A DNA stretch of 64,000 nucleotides from Rhodanobacter sp. OK091 (GTDB lineage: Bacteria; Pseudomonadota; Gammaproteobacteria; Xanthomonadales; Rhodanobacteraceae), in assembly GCF_900142825.1 (NCBI RefSeq), contig NZ_FRCH01000002.1:496001-560000 (forward strand), written 5' to 3'. The notes under the pieces are model-generated. The model saw only the letters and a program-made list of their open reading frames with translations, had not been told where the DNA came from and searched no databases. Positions 39,120 to 50,608 of this stretch are shown one piece after another. The position numbers and the translations under genes are program-made. Each line of letters begins with the position of its first letter. Position 1 is the first letter of the stretch.

Positions 39120-39907
39120 GCGTTTCATTGGTGCAGGGTGCCACCCGCTGGCATGACGCGCCGGCCAATCGCGACTACTACGGCACGCTGGTGCGCCAGG
39201 CAACCGGCAGCGATTTGATCGTGCTGCCGGAAACCTTCCTGTCCGGCTTCAGCAACGACACCCGCGCCAGCGCCGGAACGATGGACGGCGAAGGTGTGGC
39301 GTGGCTGCGCGCGCTGGCGATCGAGATGCGCACGGTGATCTGCGGCAGCCTGGCGATCCGCGAGAACGACGTCGTCTACAACCGTTTGTTGTGGGTGCAG
39401 CCTGACGGCAGCTTTGCCCAGTACGACAAGCGTCACCTGTTCCGCATGGCCGGCGAACATACCCGTTACGGCAGCGGCAATGAGCGGCTGATCGTGGAAC
39501 TGAAGGGGTGGCGGATCCTGCCGCAGGTCTGTTACGACCTGCGCTTTCCGGTGTGGCTGCGCAATCGCCGGCTGGCCTCCGCCAACGGAGGCATGGATTA
39601 CGACCTGGCCCTGTTCGTGGCGAACTGGCCGGCGCCGCGTCGGCAGCCGTGGCGTACGCTGCTGCGTGCCCGCGCGATCGAGAACCTCAGCTATGTGATC
39701 GGGGTAAACCGGGTCGGCGTGGATGGCAACGATATTCCCTATGCCGGCGACAGCGCGGTGATCGATCCAGTCGGCGAGCCGCTGGTCGAGCTGGGGCCAC
39801 AGGAACAGGTGGTGACGATCATGCTTGATCCCGCTCCGCTGCTGGCACATCGCGAACGCTTTCCCGCATGGATGGATGCCGACGCGTTTTCGCTCGATGT
39901 GGATTGA
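39107..39907 (+). CDS. Omega-amidase / carbon-nitrogen hydrolase, YafV-like
   Basis: A 266-residue nitrilase-superfamily enzyme with the full Glu-Lys-Cys triad: E42 (VLPETFLSGF), K108 (QYDKRHLF) and C142 (QVCYDLRFPVW). YafV-type enzymes hydrolyse 2-oxoglutaramate, the by-product of glutamine transamination, making the neighbouring aminotransferase reaction irreversible. The start codon lies 13 bp inside the aminotransferase gene, so the two are coupled. Together they fit the end of the methionine salvage pathway begun by mtnA. Confidence 0.92.
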   Translation: MQALSVSLVQGATRWHDAPANRDYYGTLVRQATGSDLIVLPETFLSGFSNDTRASAGTMDGEGVAWLRALAIEMRTVICGSLAIRENDVVYNRLLWVQPDGSFAQYDKRHLFRMAGEHTRYGSGNERLIVELKGWRILPQVCYDLRFPVWLRNRRLASANGGMDYDLALFVANWPAPRRQPWRTLLRARAIENLSYVIGVNRVGVDGNDIPYAGDSAVIDPVGEPLVELGPQEQVVTIMLDPAPLLAHRERFPAWMDADAFSLDVD

Positions 39908-39932
39908 CGATGCCTGATCCGACGACGAACGC

Positions 39933-40019
39933 GTAGGAGCCCGCTCGCGGGCGATGCTTTCGCTTTGATGTTGGGTAGGGAAATTCAGAGCAAGAGCATC
40001 GCCCGCGAGCGGGCTCCTA
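39933..40019. repeat. REP pair, GTAGGAGC...GCGATGCT family, stem CCGC-TC-GCGG
   Basis: GTAGGAGC, CCGCTCGCGG, GCGATGCT occupies 39933-39958. The inverted copy occupies 39995-40019, identical over 25 bases. The 36 bp between them are AT-richer. The pair can form one large hairpin or two small ones. The right copy runs into the arsC-like gene and supplies its stop codon. Confidence 0.88.
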
Positions 40020-40361
40020 GAGTATCGCCAGCACCGCTTCCGGCGGCCGTCCGAGTGCAGCCTTGCCGTTGGCGACCACGATCGGGCGTTCGATCAGTTT
40101 CGGATGCGCCACCATCGCAGCTATCAGCGATGCATCGTCGAGCGCAGGATCATCCAGCCCCAGCGACTGATACTCCGCTTCGCCCGTACGCAGCAACTGA
40201 CGCGCCGTCATGCCCAGCTGCTTCAGCAGCACGCTTAGTTCGGCGGCGCTCGGCGGGTGGTCGAGATAGTTGATCACCTCGACCTCGCCGCCGCGCTGCT
40301 CCAGCACCGCCAGCGTGGCGCGTGACTTGGAGCAGCGGTTGTTGTGGTAGATGCGCACCAT
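40017..40361 (-). CDS. arsC: ArsC-family protein (arsenate reductase, glutaredoxin type)
   Basis: A 114-residue ArsC/Spx-fold protein. The catalytic Cys is C10 in YHNNRCSKSRATL, and the downstream IVVANGKAALGRPPE is the conserved RP-x-V-region equivalent. This length and motif fit the glutathione/glutaredoxin-linked ArsC that reduces arsenate. Chromosomal copies without arsR or arsB may serve other roles, and none of those genes is nearby. The TAG stop lies within a REP element. Confidence 0.88.
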   Translation of the reverse strand: MVRIYHNNRCSKSRATLAVLEQRGGEVEVINYLDHPPSAAELSVLLKQLGMTARQLLRTGEAEYQSLGLDDPALDDASLIAAMVAHPKLIERPIVVANGKAALGRPPEAVLAIL

Positions 40362-40392
40362 CGGTCAGTGATCCGTCATGCTGAATTTTGGC

Positions 40393-41976
40393 TCAGCGAT
40401 TGCCCGAACGATTGCCGCCGCGGCCCGGCGGGCGTCCGCCGGCAGGGCCGCCGTGGCCCTGGGGACGTGCGCCGCTGTGCGAGCGGTTGCCGCCTTGACC
40501 TTGCGGCCGGCCCGCGCCTTGCGGACGGTTGCCACCCTGGCCTTGCGGACGCGCACCGCCCATGCCCTGCGGCCTGGCGTTGCCGTGTGCGGGATTGCCC
40601 TGTGCCCGATTGCCCTGGTTTTGACCCTGGCCTTGCGGACGACCGCTATGCGCAGGCCGTGCACCATGCGCACGGTTGCCCGTACTACCGGCAGCGCCGC
40701 GTGATTCGCCGCCAAAGCCGCTATACGGGCTGCCGCCGGCAGTACGGCCTTCGCCACCCGTACGGGCGCCGAACGGCTTGCCGCCGGCCGGACGACGATT
40801 GCCCGCTGCGCCGCCGCCGGCGTTGCCGCGCGGTGTGCCAGGACGACCGCTGCCATCGCGGCTTTCACCGGCAAACCAGGTACGCACCGACGGCAGTTCC
40901 TGGCCCGGCGCCACGCGCCGCCCCCTGCTGCCGCCCGCATTGCGTTCGGGACGAGCGACGTTGCCGTTGACTTCCTTGCCATCGCGACGCGGCGGCTTGC
41001 GGCCACGGGTCGGTTCCTCACGTATGCGGTCGTACGCGCGCAATTCGCGTGCCTCGTCCTGGCCGCCGGTCCAGGCATTGCTGGTGCCGCGTTCGGGGCG
41101 ATATTCGGTGACGCTGCGGTTGGCACGGCGCTGATGCAGTACCGGGCTCAGCGTCAGCACCGGCTGCGGCGCGCCGAGGCCAGTGGTCTGGCGCAGCTCC
41201 TTGACGCTTTCCGCATCGAGCACTTCGCATTCGCCGCGGCGCAGGTTGCGCGGCAGCTCGATCTTGCCGTAGCGGATGCGCTTGAGGCGGCTGACCAGGA
41301 AACCCTGCGAGTCCCACAGACGGCGCACTTCGCGGTTGCGGCCTTCTCGGATGACCACGCGGAACCAGCTGTGGCTGCCGCCGCGACTGATCACGGCGAT
41401 CTCGTCGAAGCGGGCGGGGCCGTCGTCCAGTTCCACCCCGGCCTTCAGCCGCTCGATGATCTCGTCCGGCACCTCGCCATGCACGCGGCACAGGTATTCG
41501 CGCTCGAGGCCGCTCTTGGGATGCATCAGCCCATTGGCCAGCTCACCGTCGGTGGTGAGCAGCAGCAGGCCGGTGGTGTTGATGTCGAGACGGCCGACGG
41601 CGACCCAGCGCGCGCCCTTCAGGCGCGGCAGCTGCTCGAACACGGTAGGGCGGCCTTCGGGATCGTCGCGGGTGGTCAGCACACCTTCGGGCTTGTGGTA
41701 GATCAGCACCTCGGTGTCGTCGCGGCTGTCGGTGGCGACGACGAATTGCTTGCTGTCGATCACCACGCGATCGCCAGCGTGCACGCTCATGCCGATTTCG
41801 GCGGGGCTGCCATTCAGTTCGACTTCGCCTGACTGGATGCGCACTTCAAGCATGCGGCGCGAGCCGAGACCGGCATTGGCCAGCACCTTGTGCAGGCGCT
41901 CTTCCAGCGCGGGCGCGTCGTTGTCGATGCGTGGTTCGCGTTTCAGGGATAAAACGGATTTCTGTGGCGCAGTCAT
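40393..41976 (-). CDS. rluB: 23S rRNA pseudouridine(2605) synthase RluB with a long Gly/Arg/Asn/Gln-rich tail
   Basis: A 527-residue protein; E. coli RluB has about 290. It has an N-terminal S4 RNA-binding domain (LHKVLANAGLGSRRMLEVRI) and a RsuA/RluB catalytic domain with the active Asp in GRLDINTTGLLLLTTDG. After about residue 290 there is a ~235-residue disordered extension. Its last 100 residues are short repeats such as RPQGQGGNR. Such tails are common RNA- or protein-binding additions, though this one is long. The start overlaps scpB by 4 bp. Confidence 0.9.
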   Translation of the reverse strand: MTAPQKSVLSLKREPRIDNDAPALEERLHKVLANAGLGSRRMLEVRIQSGEVELNGSPAEIGMSVHAGDRVVIDSKQFVVATDSRDDTEVLIYHKPEGVLTTRDDPEGRPTVFEQLPRLKGARWVAVGRLDINTTGLLLLTTDGELANGLMHPKSGLEREYLCRVHGEVPDEIIERLKAGVELDDGPARFDEIAVISRGGSHSWFRVVIREGRNREVRRLWDSQGFLVSRLKRIRYGKIELPRNLRRGECEVLDAESVKELRQTTGLGAPQPVLTLSPVLHQRRANRSVTEYRPERGTSNAWTGGQDEARELRAYDRIREEPTRGRKPPRRDGKEVNGNVARPERNAGGSRGRRVAPGQELPSVRTWFAGESRDGSGRPGTPRGNAGGGAAGNRRPAGGKPFGARTGGEGRTAGGSPYSGFGGESRGAAGSTGNRAHGARPAHSGRPQGQGQNQGNRAQGNPAHGNARPQGMGGARPQGQGGNRPQGAGRPQGQGGNRSHSGARPQGHGGPAGGRPPGRGGNRSGNR

Positions 41977-42848
41977 GCGCGGTACTCCTCGGTGTCTTGC
42001 TCGGCGGTGTCGGGTTCGACATCCGCGGCGGGGTTCGCTGCCTCATCGGCAGTGGCAATCGGGTTATCGGTGAGTGGGCTCGTGTCGGAGCCAGGCTCGT
42101 CGGACTCGGGGGAAGCGGCTGGCGCGTCGGCGTCGGTCGCGGTTTTGGTGTTTTCAGCATCGGCGGCGTCCGCAGATGCCGGGTGTTCGGTGTCGGGCGC
42201 ACCGTCGTCGTCGAATTCCAAAGTGGAATCGGTCGGTGCCTCCTCATCGTCCGGATCGATCGGCAGGTCGCGCATGATGCGGGCGGGCAGGGGTTCCGGT
42301 TCGAAGCGCAACTGCGGATCTTCCATGTCGCGGATTTCCGACAGCGGCGGCAGCTGGTCCAGCGATTTCAGGTTGAAGTAGTCGAGAAACGCACGGGTGG
42401 TGCCGAACAGCGCCGGCTTGCCGGGCACGTCGCGATAACCCACCACGCGGATCCACTCGCGCTCCTCCATCGTCTTGATGATGTTGGAGGACACCACCAC
42501 GCCACGGATCTGTTCGATCTCGGGGCGAGTGATCGGCTGGCGGTAGGCGATCAGCGCCAGCGTTTCCAGCAAGGCGCGCGAATAGCGGCTGGGCTTTTCG
42601 GTCCACATCCGCGAAATCCACGGATGCACGTCCTGGCGCACCTGGTAACGGAAACCGGAGGCGACTTCCTTCAGCTCGATGCCGCGACCGGCACAATCTT
42701 CGCCAAGCGCTTCCAGCGCTCTGGCGATCTGGCCATGATCGACTTCGTCGGTTTCATTGAACAGGTCGCCCAGCTGATGGACGGTCATCGGCTGGGTGGA
42801 GGCCAGCAAGGCGGCCTCGATGATGGGTTTGAGTTGCTCGATCTGCAT
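41973..42848 (-). CDS. scpB: Segregation and condensation protein B
   Basis: A 291-residue ScpB, winged-helix partner of ScpA and SMC in chromosome condensation. Residues 1-180 hold the two winged helices (PIIEAALLASTQPMT, ETLALIAYRQPITRPEIEQI, RGVVVSSNIIKTMEEREWI). The last ~100 residues are an acidic Asp/Glu/Ala-rich tail, longer than usual. Sits between scpA and rluB in the conserved order scpA-scpB-rluB. Confidence 0.95.
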   Translation of the reverse strand: MQIEQLKPIIEAALLASTQPMTVHQLGDLFNETDEVDHGQIARALEALGEDCAGRGIELKEVASGFRYQVRQDVHPWISRMWTEKPSRYSRALLETLALIAYRQPITRPEIEQIRGVVVSSNIIKTMEEREWIRVVGYRDVPGKPALFGTTRAFLDYFNLKSLDQLPPLSEIRDMEDPQLRFEPEPLPARIMRDLPIDPDDEEAPTDSTLEFDDDGAPDTEHPASADAADAENTKTATDADAPAASPESDEPGSDTSPLTDNPIATADEAANPAADVEPDTAEQDTEEYRA

Positions 42849-42898
42849 AACCTTGGGTTCGGATGCCGGTTGGATCGGTACCGCTCAGTGGGTGTCGT

Positions 42899-43834
42899 TC
42901 ATTCGCCGGACGATTCGATCAGTGCCGATTCGCCTGCTTGTGCATCGTCCGCCGGTAACTCGGCGGATTCTTCGGAGTGGCTCGCCTTCGCCTTTACATA
43001 GATCGGCGCCAGCGGCTCCTCCTGGACAATCTCGACCAGCATCTCCTTGGCCAGCTCCAGCATCGCCAGGAAGGTCACCACGATGCCGAGGCGCCCCTCG
43101 CTGATGTCGAACAGGCTCTCGAAGCGATGAAAACTGTCGTCGTCGAGCCGGCTCAGCAATTCGCCCATGCGCTGGCGCACGCTGAGCGCTTCGCGCTTGA
43201 TCGCGTGATGCCCGAACAGTTCGGCCCGGTGCATCACGTCCTTGAGCGCCAGCAGCAGCTCGGTCAGCTCCAGCGGGGGCGGCAACTTGATCACGTTGCG
43301 CTCGCCCACCTCGGCATGCACCACCACACTGTCGCGCTCCTGCCGCGGCAGGGCTTCGATGTCTTCCGCGGCACGCTTGAACCGCTCGTATTCCTGCAAG
43401 CGCCGCACCAGTTCGGCACGGGGGTCCTCTTCCAGCCCTTCCTCGGCCGGCGGTCGCGGCAGCAGCAGCCGCGACTTGATCTCGGCCAGGATCGCGGCCA
43501 TCAGCAGGTATTCCGCGGCCAGCTCCAGCCGCATCACATCGCGCATCAGCTCGATGTAGGTCATGTATTGCCGGGTGATCTCGGCGACCGGAATATCCAG
43601 GATGTCCAGGTTCTGCCGGCGGATCAGGTACAGCAGCAAGTCCAATGGACCTTCGAAAGCCTCCAGGATCACCTCGAGCGCATCCGGCGGTATGTACAGA
43701 TCCTGCGGCATCTGCAGCATCGGCTGACCGCGCACGATCGCCAGTGGCATTTCCTGCTGTTGCGGTACCGACGCGAATGCATCCTGCGGTGCGGTGACCA
43801 GGCTCTGTGGCTCGACTGGCTCAGTGCTCATCAA
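42899..43834 (-). CDS. scpA: Segregation and condensation protein A
   Basis: A 311-residue kleisin that bridges SMC heads. It has the N-terminal DALEVILEAFEGPLDLLLYL and IRRQNLDILDIPVAEITRQY, and the middle LEYLLMAA-like helix (AEYLLMAAILAEIKSRLLLP). The C-terminal winged helix contains RLGIVVTFLAMLELAKEMLV. Residues 1-45 are a variable leader. The second Met (MSTEPVEPQ) is an equally possible start. First gene of the scpA-scpB-rluB unit. Confidence 0.93.
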   Translation of the reverse strand: MMSTEPVEPQSLVTAPQDAFASVPQQQEMPLAIVRGQPMLQMPQDLYIPPDALEVILEAFEGPLDLLLYLIRRQNLDILDIPVAEITRQYMTYIELMRDVMRLELAAEYLLMAAILAEIKSRLLLPRPPAEEGLEEDPRAELVRRLQEYERFKRAAEDIEALPRQERDSVVVHAEVGERNVIKLPPPLELTELLLALKDVMHRAELFGHHAIKREALSVRQRMGELLSRLDDDSFHRFESLFDISEGRLGIVVTFLAMLELAKEMLVEIVQEEPLAPIYVKAKASHSEESAELPADDAQAGESALIESSGE

Positions 43835-44831
43835 TGCATGTCATGAGGCCGCCTTCAGCGGCTGGCAGTGCGTTCAACACGATCGGAATCATTCACACAT
43901 CACAACAACATGTGGAACGTCCGCGCTCGGAACACGACGGTGAGGCAGTGTTCCCGGGGTACTGCAGTTCTTCACATCTTCAGCCGAGGTGCGGCGGGTG
44001 CCATCGTCACGGGCGAGATGAAGCCACTCGGTGGTGGTTCGATCAGGCAGGTCGCAAGCGGCCATCGCACGCCATTCCGGGTTGTCAGCCACGGCAAGGG
44101 CGCAAGTCAAAAGTGGCGAAGAGCAACGCCACTGACTATTCACTGTTCGGTTCGAGAGCCATCGAATGGAAGCCATGGGTCGCCGAAAGTGCTCGGCAGA
44201 CGCTGTTCATGCAGCCATGCGCAGGTGAAGAGTAGCGGCTAGCCGCGGGCAAGTCCAGCGGGGCTGCTTCGGACATCGGCTTGCGTCGGGGTGTCATTTG
44301 GGGGATGCGATGCCGCGCGGCGGCTGGTTTCATGACGGTGTTCGCGACAGGCACAATAGGCGGATCGCGTCGGTCGGCGCGCCAGCCGAACTGGGCCAGT
44401 CAAATGGGATACGCGGCGCTGCTGGGGCGGCATGTGACCTAATGTGACGATATGCGGCAGGGCCGTGCGTGGAAACGCGGACATCGTGGAATCCGGCAGC
44501 TCAGACGCTTCTGTCGATTCGTGAGATATCCGGTTGATTAGGCTCGTTGATCAGGCCTGCTCCGGATGGCCATAGCTCTTAGAAGCGGAAACGCGGATAG
44601 GGGCGGGATGAATCTGCGGTGCTGTGCATGCATGGCAACCCGACTGGCATGACGGTTGCTTGGTAAGGCTGGCCATCGCAGCCAGCATGTGCGCAGCGGA
44701 TGACGTACACGGGCCATGCGCGCGAGATGTGCTGCAATCGCTTGATGATGCGGCAGAAAGGTTTCAAGGTTGTTGCTGGACATCGCGTCGTTGCCAGCGA
44801 CAGGTGTAAACGCAAATGGACGGTAGAACTG
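43835..44831. other. 997-bp stretch without a gene I can support
   Basis: Open frames exist on both strands (for example 43868-44242 plus and 44239-44484 minus), but their translations are rich in Arg, Ser, His and Cys, with no family pattern. None has a convincing ribosome site. No tRNA, terminator or repeat pair stands out. It may hold the promoters of scpA and of the PilZ gene, a decayed gene or an RNA gene. It is by far the largest plain gap in the window. Confidence 0.5.
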
Positions 44832-45200
44832 ATGACGATCGGCAAAAATGGACAAGGTGACGGCGCACCGGAACAGTTGCGTCCGGCGCGCATGCAGATC
44901 GAGACGACGGTGCTGATGAGCCGGCACGGCGAGTCGCATCCGACCGAACTGGTCGATATCTCGGCCACGGGTGCGTTGTTGCGGCGTCCCCTCGGTTGGT
45001 CCGGTGAAACGGGGCAGAGCTGGGTGCTCGACATGATCTTCGGGCACGACCTTCACATACATCTGGAGGCCGTCGTCGCGCGCATTTCCGATCATCACAT
45101 CGGTTTTTCGTACAGCCGCATTCCCGAGGACAAACAGGTTCCGCTGTGGAATCTGCTGGGTGGTTACGCCGATATTCTCGAGTATTGGAAAAACGGCTGA
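44832..45200 (+). CDS. PilZ-domain protein
   Basis: A 122-residue protein with the PilZ core. The DxSxxG motif is seen as DISATGALLRRP, the beta-strand GQSWVLDMIF and the HHIGFSYSRI region follow. The arginine motif upstream is only partly kept (EQLRPARMQIET, RxxR instead of RxxxR), so c-di-GMP binding is uncertain. PilZ proteins commonly affect type IV pili or motility. The start at 44832 is chosen because the frame upstream is unlike the family; no strong ribosome site is visible. Confidence 0.75.
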   Translation: MTIGKNGQGDGAPEQLRPARMQIETTVLMSRHGESHPTELVDISATGALLRRPLGWSGETGQSWVLDMIFGHDLHIHLEAVVARISDHHIGFSYSRIPEDKQVPLWNLLGGYADILEYWKNG

Positions 45201-45221
45201 GCGTGTGGTGTCCCCCGTAAT

Positions 45222-45252
45222 AAAACGCCCGCATGAACGCGGGCGTTTTTGC
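45222..45252. terminator. Bidirectional terminator between the PilZ and fadD genes
   Basis: AAAACGCCCGC, ATGAAC and GCGGGCGTTTTT form a strong stem with A- and T-runs on either side. It lies between two converging genes. Confidence 0.93.
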
Positions 45253-45273
45253 TTTAGGGTATCGGGCGAGATT

Positions 45274-46953
45274 TCAGGCGGAGACTTTTTTCTCGTCGCG
45301 CAATTCGCGGCGGAGGATCTTGCCCACGTTGCTCTTGGGCAGTGAATCGCGAAATTCGATGAACTTGGGTCGCTTGTACCCGGTGAGATTCTCGCGGCAG
45401 AACTGCTTGAGCGCATCTTCCGTCAGAGTCGGATCCTTGCGCACCACGAACAACTTCACCACTTCGCCGGAATGTTCGTCCGGCACGCCGACCGCAGCGA
45501 CTTCGAGCACGCCGGGGTGCGCCATCACCGTATCCTCGACCTCGTTCGGATACACGTTGAAACCGGACACCAGGATCATGTCCTTCTTGCGGTCGACGAT
45601 GTAGAAATAACCGTTGGCATCCATCTTCGCGATGTCGCCGGTATGCAGCCAGCCATCGTCGCCGAGCACCTTGATGGTCTCGTCCGGCCGCTGCCAGTAT
45701 CCCTTCATCACTTGCGGGCCGCGCACCATCAGTTCGCCCACTTCGCCGGTCGGCAGCGGTTGGCCTTCTTCCGACCAGATCGCCACATCGGTGGACGGCA
45801 CCGGCAGGCCGATCGAGGCGTTGTATTCCTTCAGGTCCAGTGGATTGATGCAGACCGCCGGCGAGGTTTCGGTCAGCCCGTACGCCTCGGCCAAAGTGCA
45901 GCCCGTGGTCTTTTTCCAGCGCTCGGCGACGGCGCGCTGCACCGCCATGCCGCCGCCCAGGGTCAGGTGCAGCTTCGAGAAATCCAGCTCGGCGAAGCCC
46001 GGTGTGTTGAGCAGGCCGTTGAACAGCGTGTTGACGCCGGTCAGAGCGGTGAAACCGGATTGTTTCAGCTCCTTGACGAAGCCGGGCATGTCGCGCGGAT
46101 TGGTGACCAGCCAGTTGAGGCCGCCCAGGCGGGTGAACACCAGTCCGTTCGCGCATAGCGAAAAGATGTGATACAGCGGCAGCGCGGTGATGATCACTTC
46201 CTCACCGGGCTTGGCATTGGCGCCGATCCAGGCGCCGGCCTGCAGCATGTTCGCGATCATGTTGCCGTGGGTCAGCATCGCTCCCTTGGCGACACCCGTG
46301 GTGCCGCCGGTGTACTGCAGGAAGGCGATGTCATCGTGGCCCAGCGCTACCGGTTGCAGCGGATGCGGCGCGCCATGCTTCAACGCATCGCGGAAACGCA
46401 CGGCCTGCGGCAGGTCGAACGCCGGCACCATCTTCTTGACATGCTTGAGCACGAAGTTGATCAGCACGCCTTTCGCACCCAGCAGGTCGCCTAAGCCGGT
46501 GGTGACGATGTGCTGCACATGGGTTTCCGCGACGACTTGCTGCAGCGTCGCGGCGAAGTTGTCCAGCACCACAATGGCTTTGGCGCCGGCGTCCTCCAGC
46601 TGATGCTTGAGTTCGCGTGCGGTATACAGCGGGTTCGTATTGACCACGACCAGGCCGGCGCGCAAGGCACCAAAGAGGGCGATCGGATACTGCAGCACGT
46701 TCGGCATCATGATCGCGATGCGATCACCTTTGCCGAGCTTGAGTTCGCCGGTGAGGTAGCCGGCGAACTGCCGGCTCATCTCGTCGATCTGGCCATAGGT
46801 CAGCCGGTGGCCGAAATTCGCGAAGGCGGGTCGTTCGCGAAAACGCTTGAACGCTTCCTCGAACACCGTGGGTACCGAGGCATAGGTATTGACGTCGATC
46901 TGGCTGGGCACGCCTGTTGGATAGTGATCCAGCCACGGACGTTCAATGCTCAT
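45274..46953 (-). CDS. fadD: Long-chain fatty acid-CoA ligase
   Basis: A 559-residue acyl-adenylate-forming enzyme that activates fatty acids at the inner membrane for beta-oxidation. The P-loop is [19 protein letters not shown]. The AMP-binding [10 protein letters not shown] and the [20 protein letters not shown] hinge region are present, and the C-terminal catalytic Lys lies in [15 protein letters not shown]. Length and order match FadD. The fadD-like identity is firm; chain-length preference is not visible. Confidence 0.95.
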   Translation of the reverse strand: MSIERPWLDHYPTGVPSQIDVNTYASVPTVFEEAFKRFRERPAFANFGHRLTYGQIDEMSRQFAGYLTGELKLGKGDRIAIMMPNVLQYPIALFGALRAGLVVVNTNPLYTARELKHQLEDAGAKAIVVLDNFAATLQQVVAETHVQHIVTTGLGDLLGAKGVLINFVLKHVKKMVPAFDLPQAVRFRDALKHGAPHPLQPVALGHDDIAFLQYTGGTTGVAKGAMLTHGNMIANMLQAGAWIGANAKPGEEVIITALPLYHIFSLCANGLVFTRLGGLNWLVTNPRDMPGFVKELKQSGFTALTGVNTLFNGLLNTPGFAELDFSKLHLTLGGGMAVQRAVAERWKKTTGCTLAEAYGLTETSPAVCINPLDLKEYNASIGLPVPSTDVAIWSEEGQPLPTGEVGELMVRGPQVMKGYWQRPDETIKVLGDDGWLHTGDIAKMDANGYFYIVDRKKDMILVSGFNVYPNEVEDTVMAHPGVLEVAAVGVPDEHSGEVVKLFVVRKDPTLTEDALKQFCRENLTGYKRPKFIEFRDSLPKSNVGKILRRELRDEKKVSA

Positions 46954-47111
46954 GCTTGGGTTCCCTGTGTGGATGATCGCTGATCGAGGATGGATGGACT
47001 TTGGATGGCGACGACGTCCATCATGGATAGGGCCATCCTGAATCAGGTATGTGGTTCATTTGAGCATACGCCCGCGTACAGCGGCAAGCCGCATTGCAGC
47101 GACCTCCAGCC

Positions 47112-47558
47112 ATGATCCGATCGAGAAAAAACGCCTGCCTGCTGACCGTTTTCGCACTGTGGGCGCTGGCCTTGTCGGGCTGCCGGCACATGCCGGACGA
47201 ACAACAGGTGCGCGAGTCGATCGCCGCAGTCGCGCAGGCCGCTGAAGCCGGCGCGGCAAGCGACGTGAGTACGCCGCTCAGCAACGACTTCGACGGCAAT
47301 GCCGGTGAGCTGGACCGGCGTGAGTTGACGAACATGGTCAGGCTGCTTGCGCTGCGTGGTGAACACATCGGCGTGACGATGGGGCCGGTATCGATCGAGC
47401 ATCGCGGCGAGCGGATGGTGGCCACGTTCACGGTCACGCTGACCAGCGGCGGCAAGCTGCTGCCTGACCAGTTGGGCCTCTACGAAGTCGAATCGGCGTG
47501 GCGCAAGGACGACGGCAAGTGGCGCTGTTATACGGCTAGCTGGAAGCACGCGATGTAG
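47112..47558 (+). CDS. Small lipoprotein of unknown function
   Basis: A 148-residue lipoprotein with signal peptide and lipobox LALSGC (lipidated C24). The mature part, about 120 residues, has a predicted helical start (EQQVRESIAAVAQAAEAGA) and a beta-rich end (GPVSIEHRGERMVATFTVTL, AWRKDDGKWRCYTASW). That resembles the NTF2/SnoaL-like folds of small periplasmic proteins; I cannot name a family. An ATG at 47094 is an alternative start. Single gene followed by a terminator. Confidence 0.75.
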   Translation: MIRSRKNACLLTVFALWALALSGCRHMPDEQQVRESIAAVAQAAEAGAASDVSTPLSNDFDGNAGELDRRELTNMVRLLALRGEHIGVTMGPVSIEHRGERMVATFTVTLTSGGKLLPDQLGLYEVESAWRKDDGKWRCYTASWKHAM

Positions 47559-47573
47559 GTTTTTTTTCGCAAA

Positions 47574-47602
47574 GAAAAACCGCCCCGAATTCGGGGCGGT
47601 TT
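47574..47602. terminator. Bidirectional terminator between the small lipoprotein gene and acnA
   Basis: AAAAACCGCCCCGAATTCGG and its mirror GGGGCGGTTT form a 9-10-bp stem with A and T runs. It serves the converging genes. Confidence 0.9.
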
Positions 47603-47629
47603 CCGTTTGTCGCAGGATCGCACTGAAAC

Positions 47630-50371
<2,742 letters not shown>

Positions 50372-50608
50372 GGGGACGTGCTCCTGGCTGAATCCTGCGG
50401 CTGGGATGGCTGAACGTAGGCGATGGGTGCTCGCGCCGGCCCGGCAAAAACGCAATTATCGCCCAAACGTCGTGCTGCGGCGAGGTTGCGCGTGATGCGT
50501 GCGATCGTGATTCGGCCGTGCCGCGAGTAAACTGCGCCAACGCTTGTAGCTGAACTTCGCCGCACAGGATGAGCCCGATGCCCGCCGCACACAAACGCCT
50601 TTGATAAC

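Noticed and set aside
40400-40700. Short tandem repeats considered as a CRISPR array
   Set aside because: The repeat unit is a few codons of the RluB tail in frame, with no regular repeat-spacer structure.
41992-42381. Plus-strand open frame opposite the scpB acidic tail
   Set aside because: Low-complexity shadow of the Asp/Glu/Ala-rich tail of ScpB.
43868-44242. 124-codon plus-strand open frame downstream of scpA
   Set aside because: No ribosome site, unusual Ser/Arg/His-rich composition and no family-like pattern.
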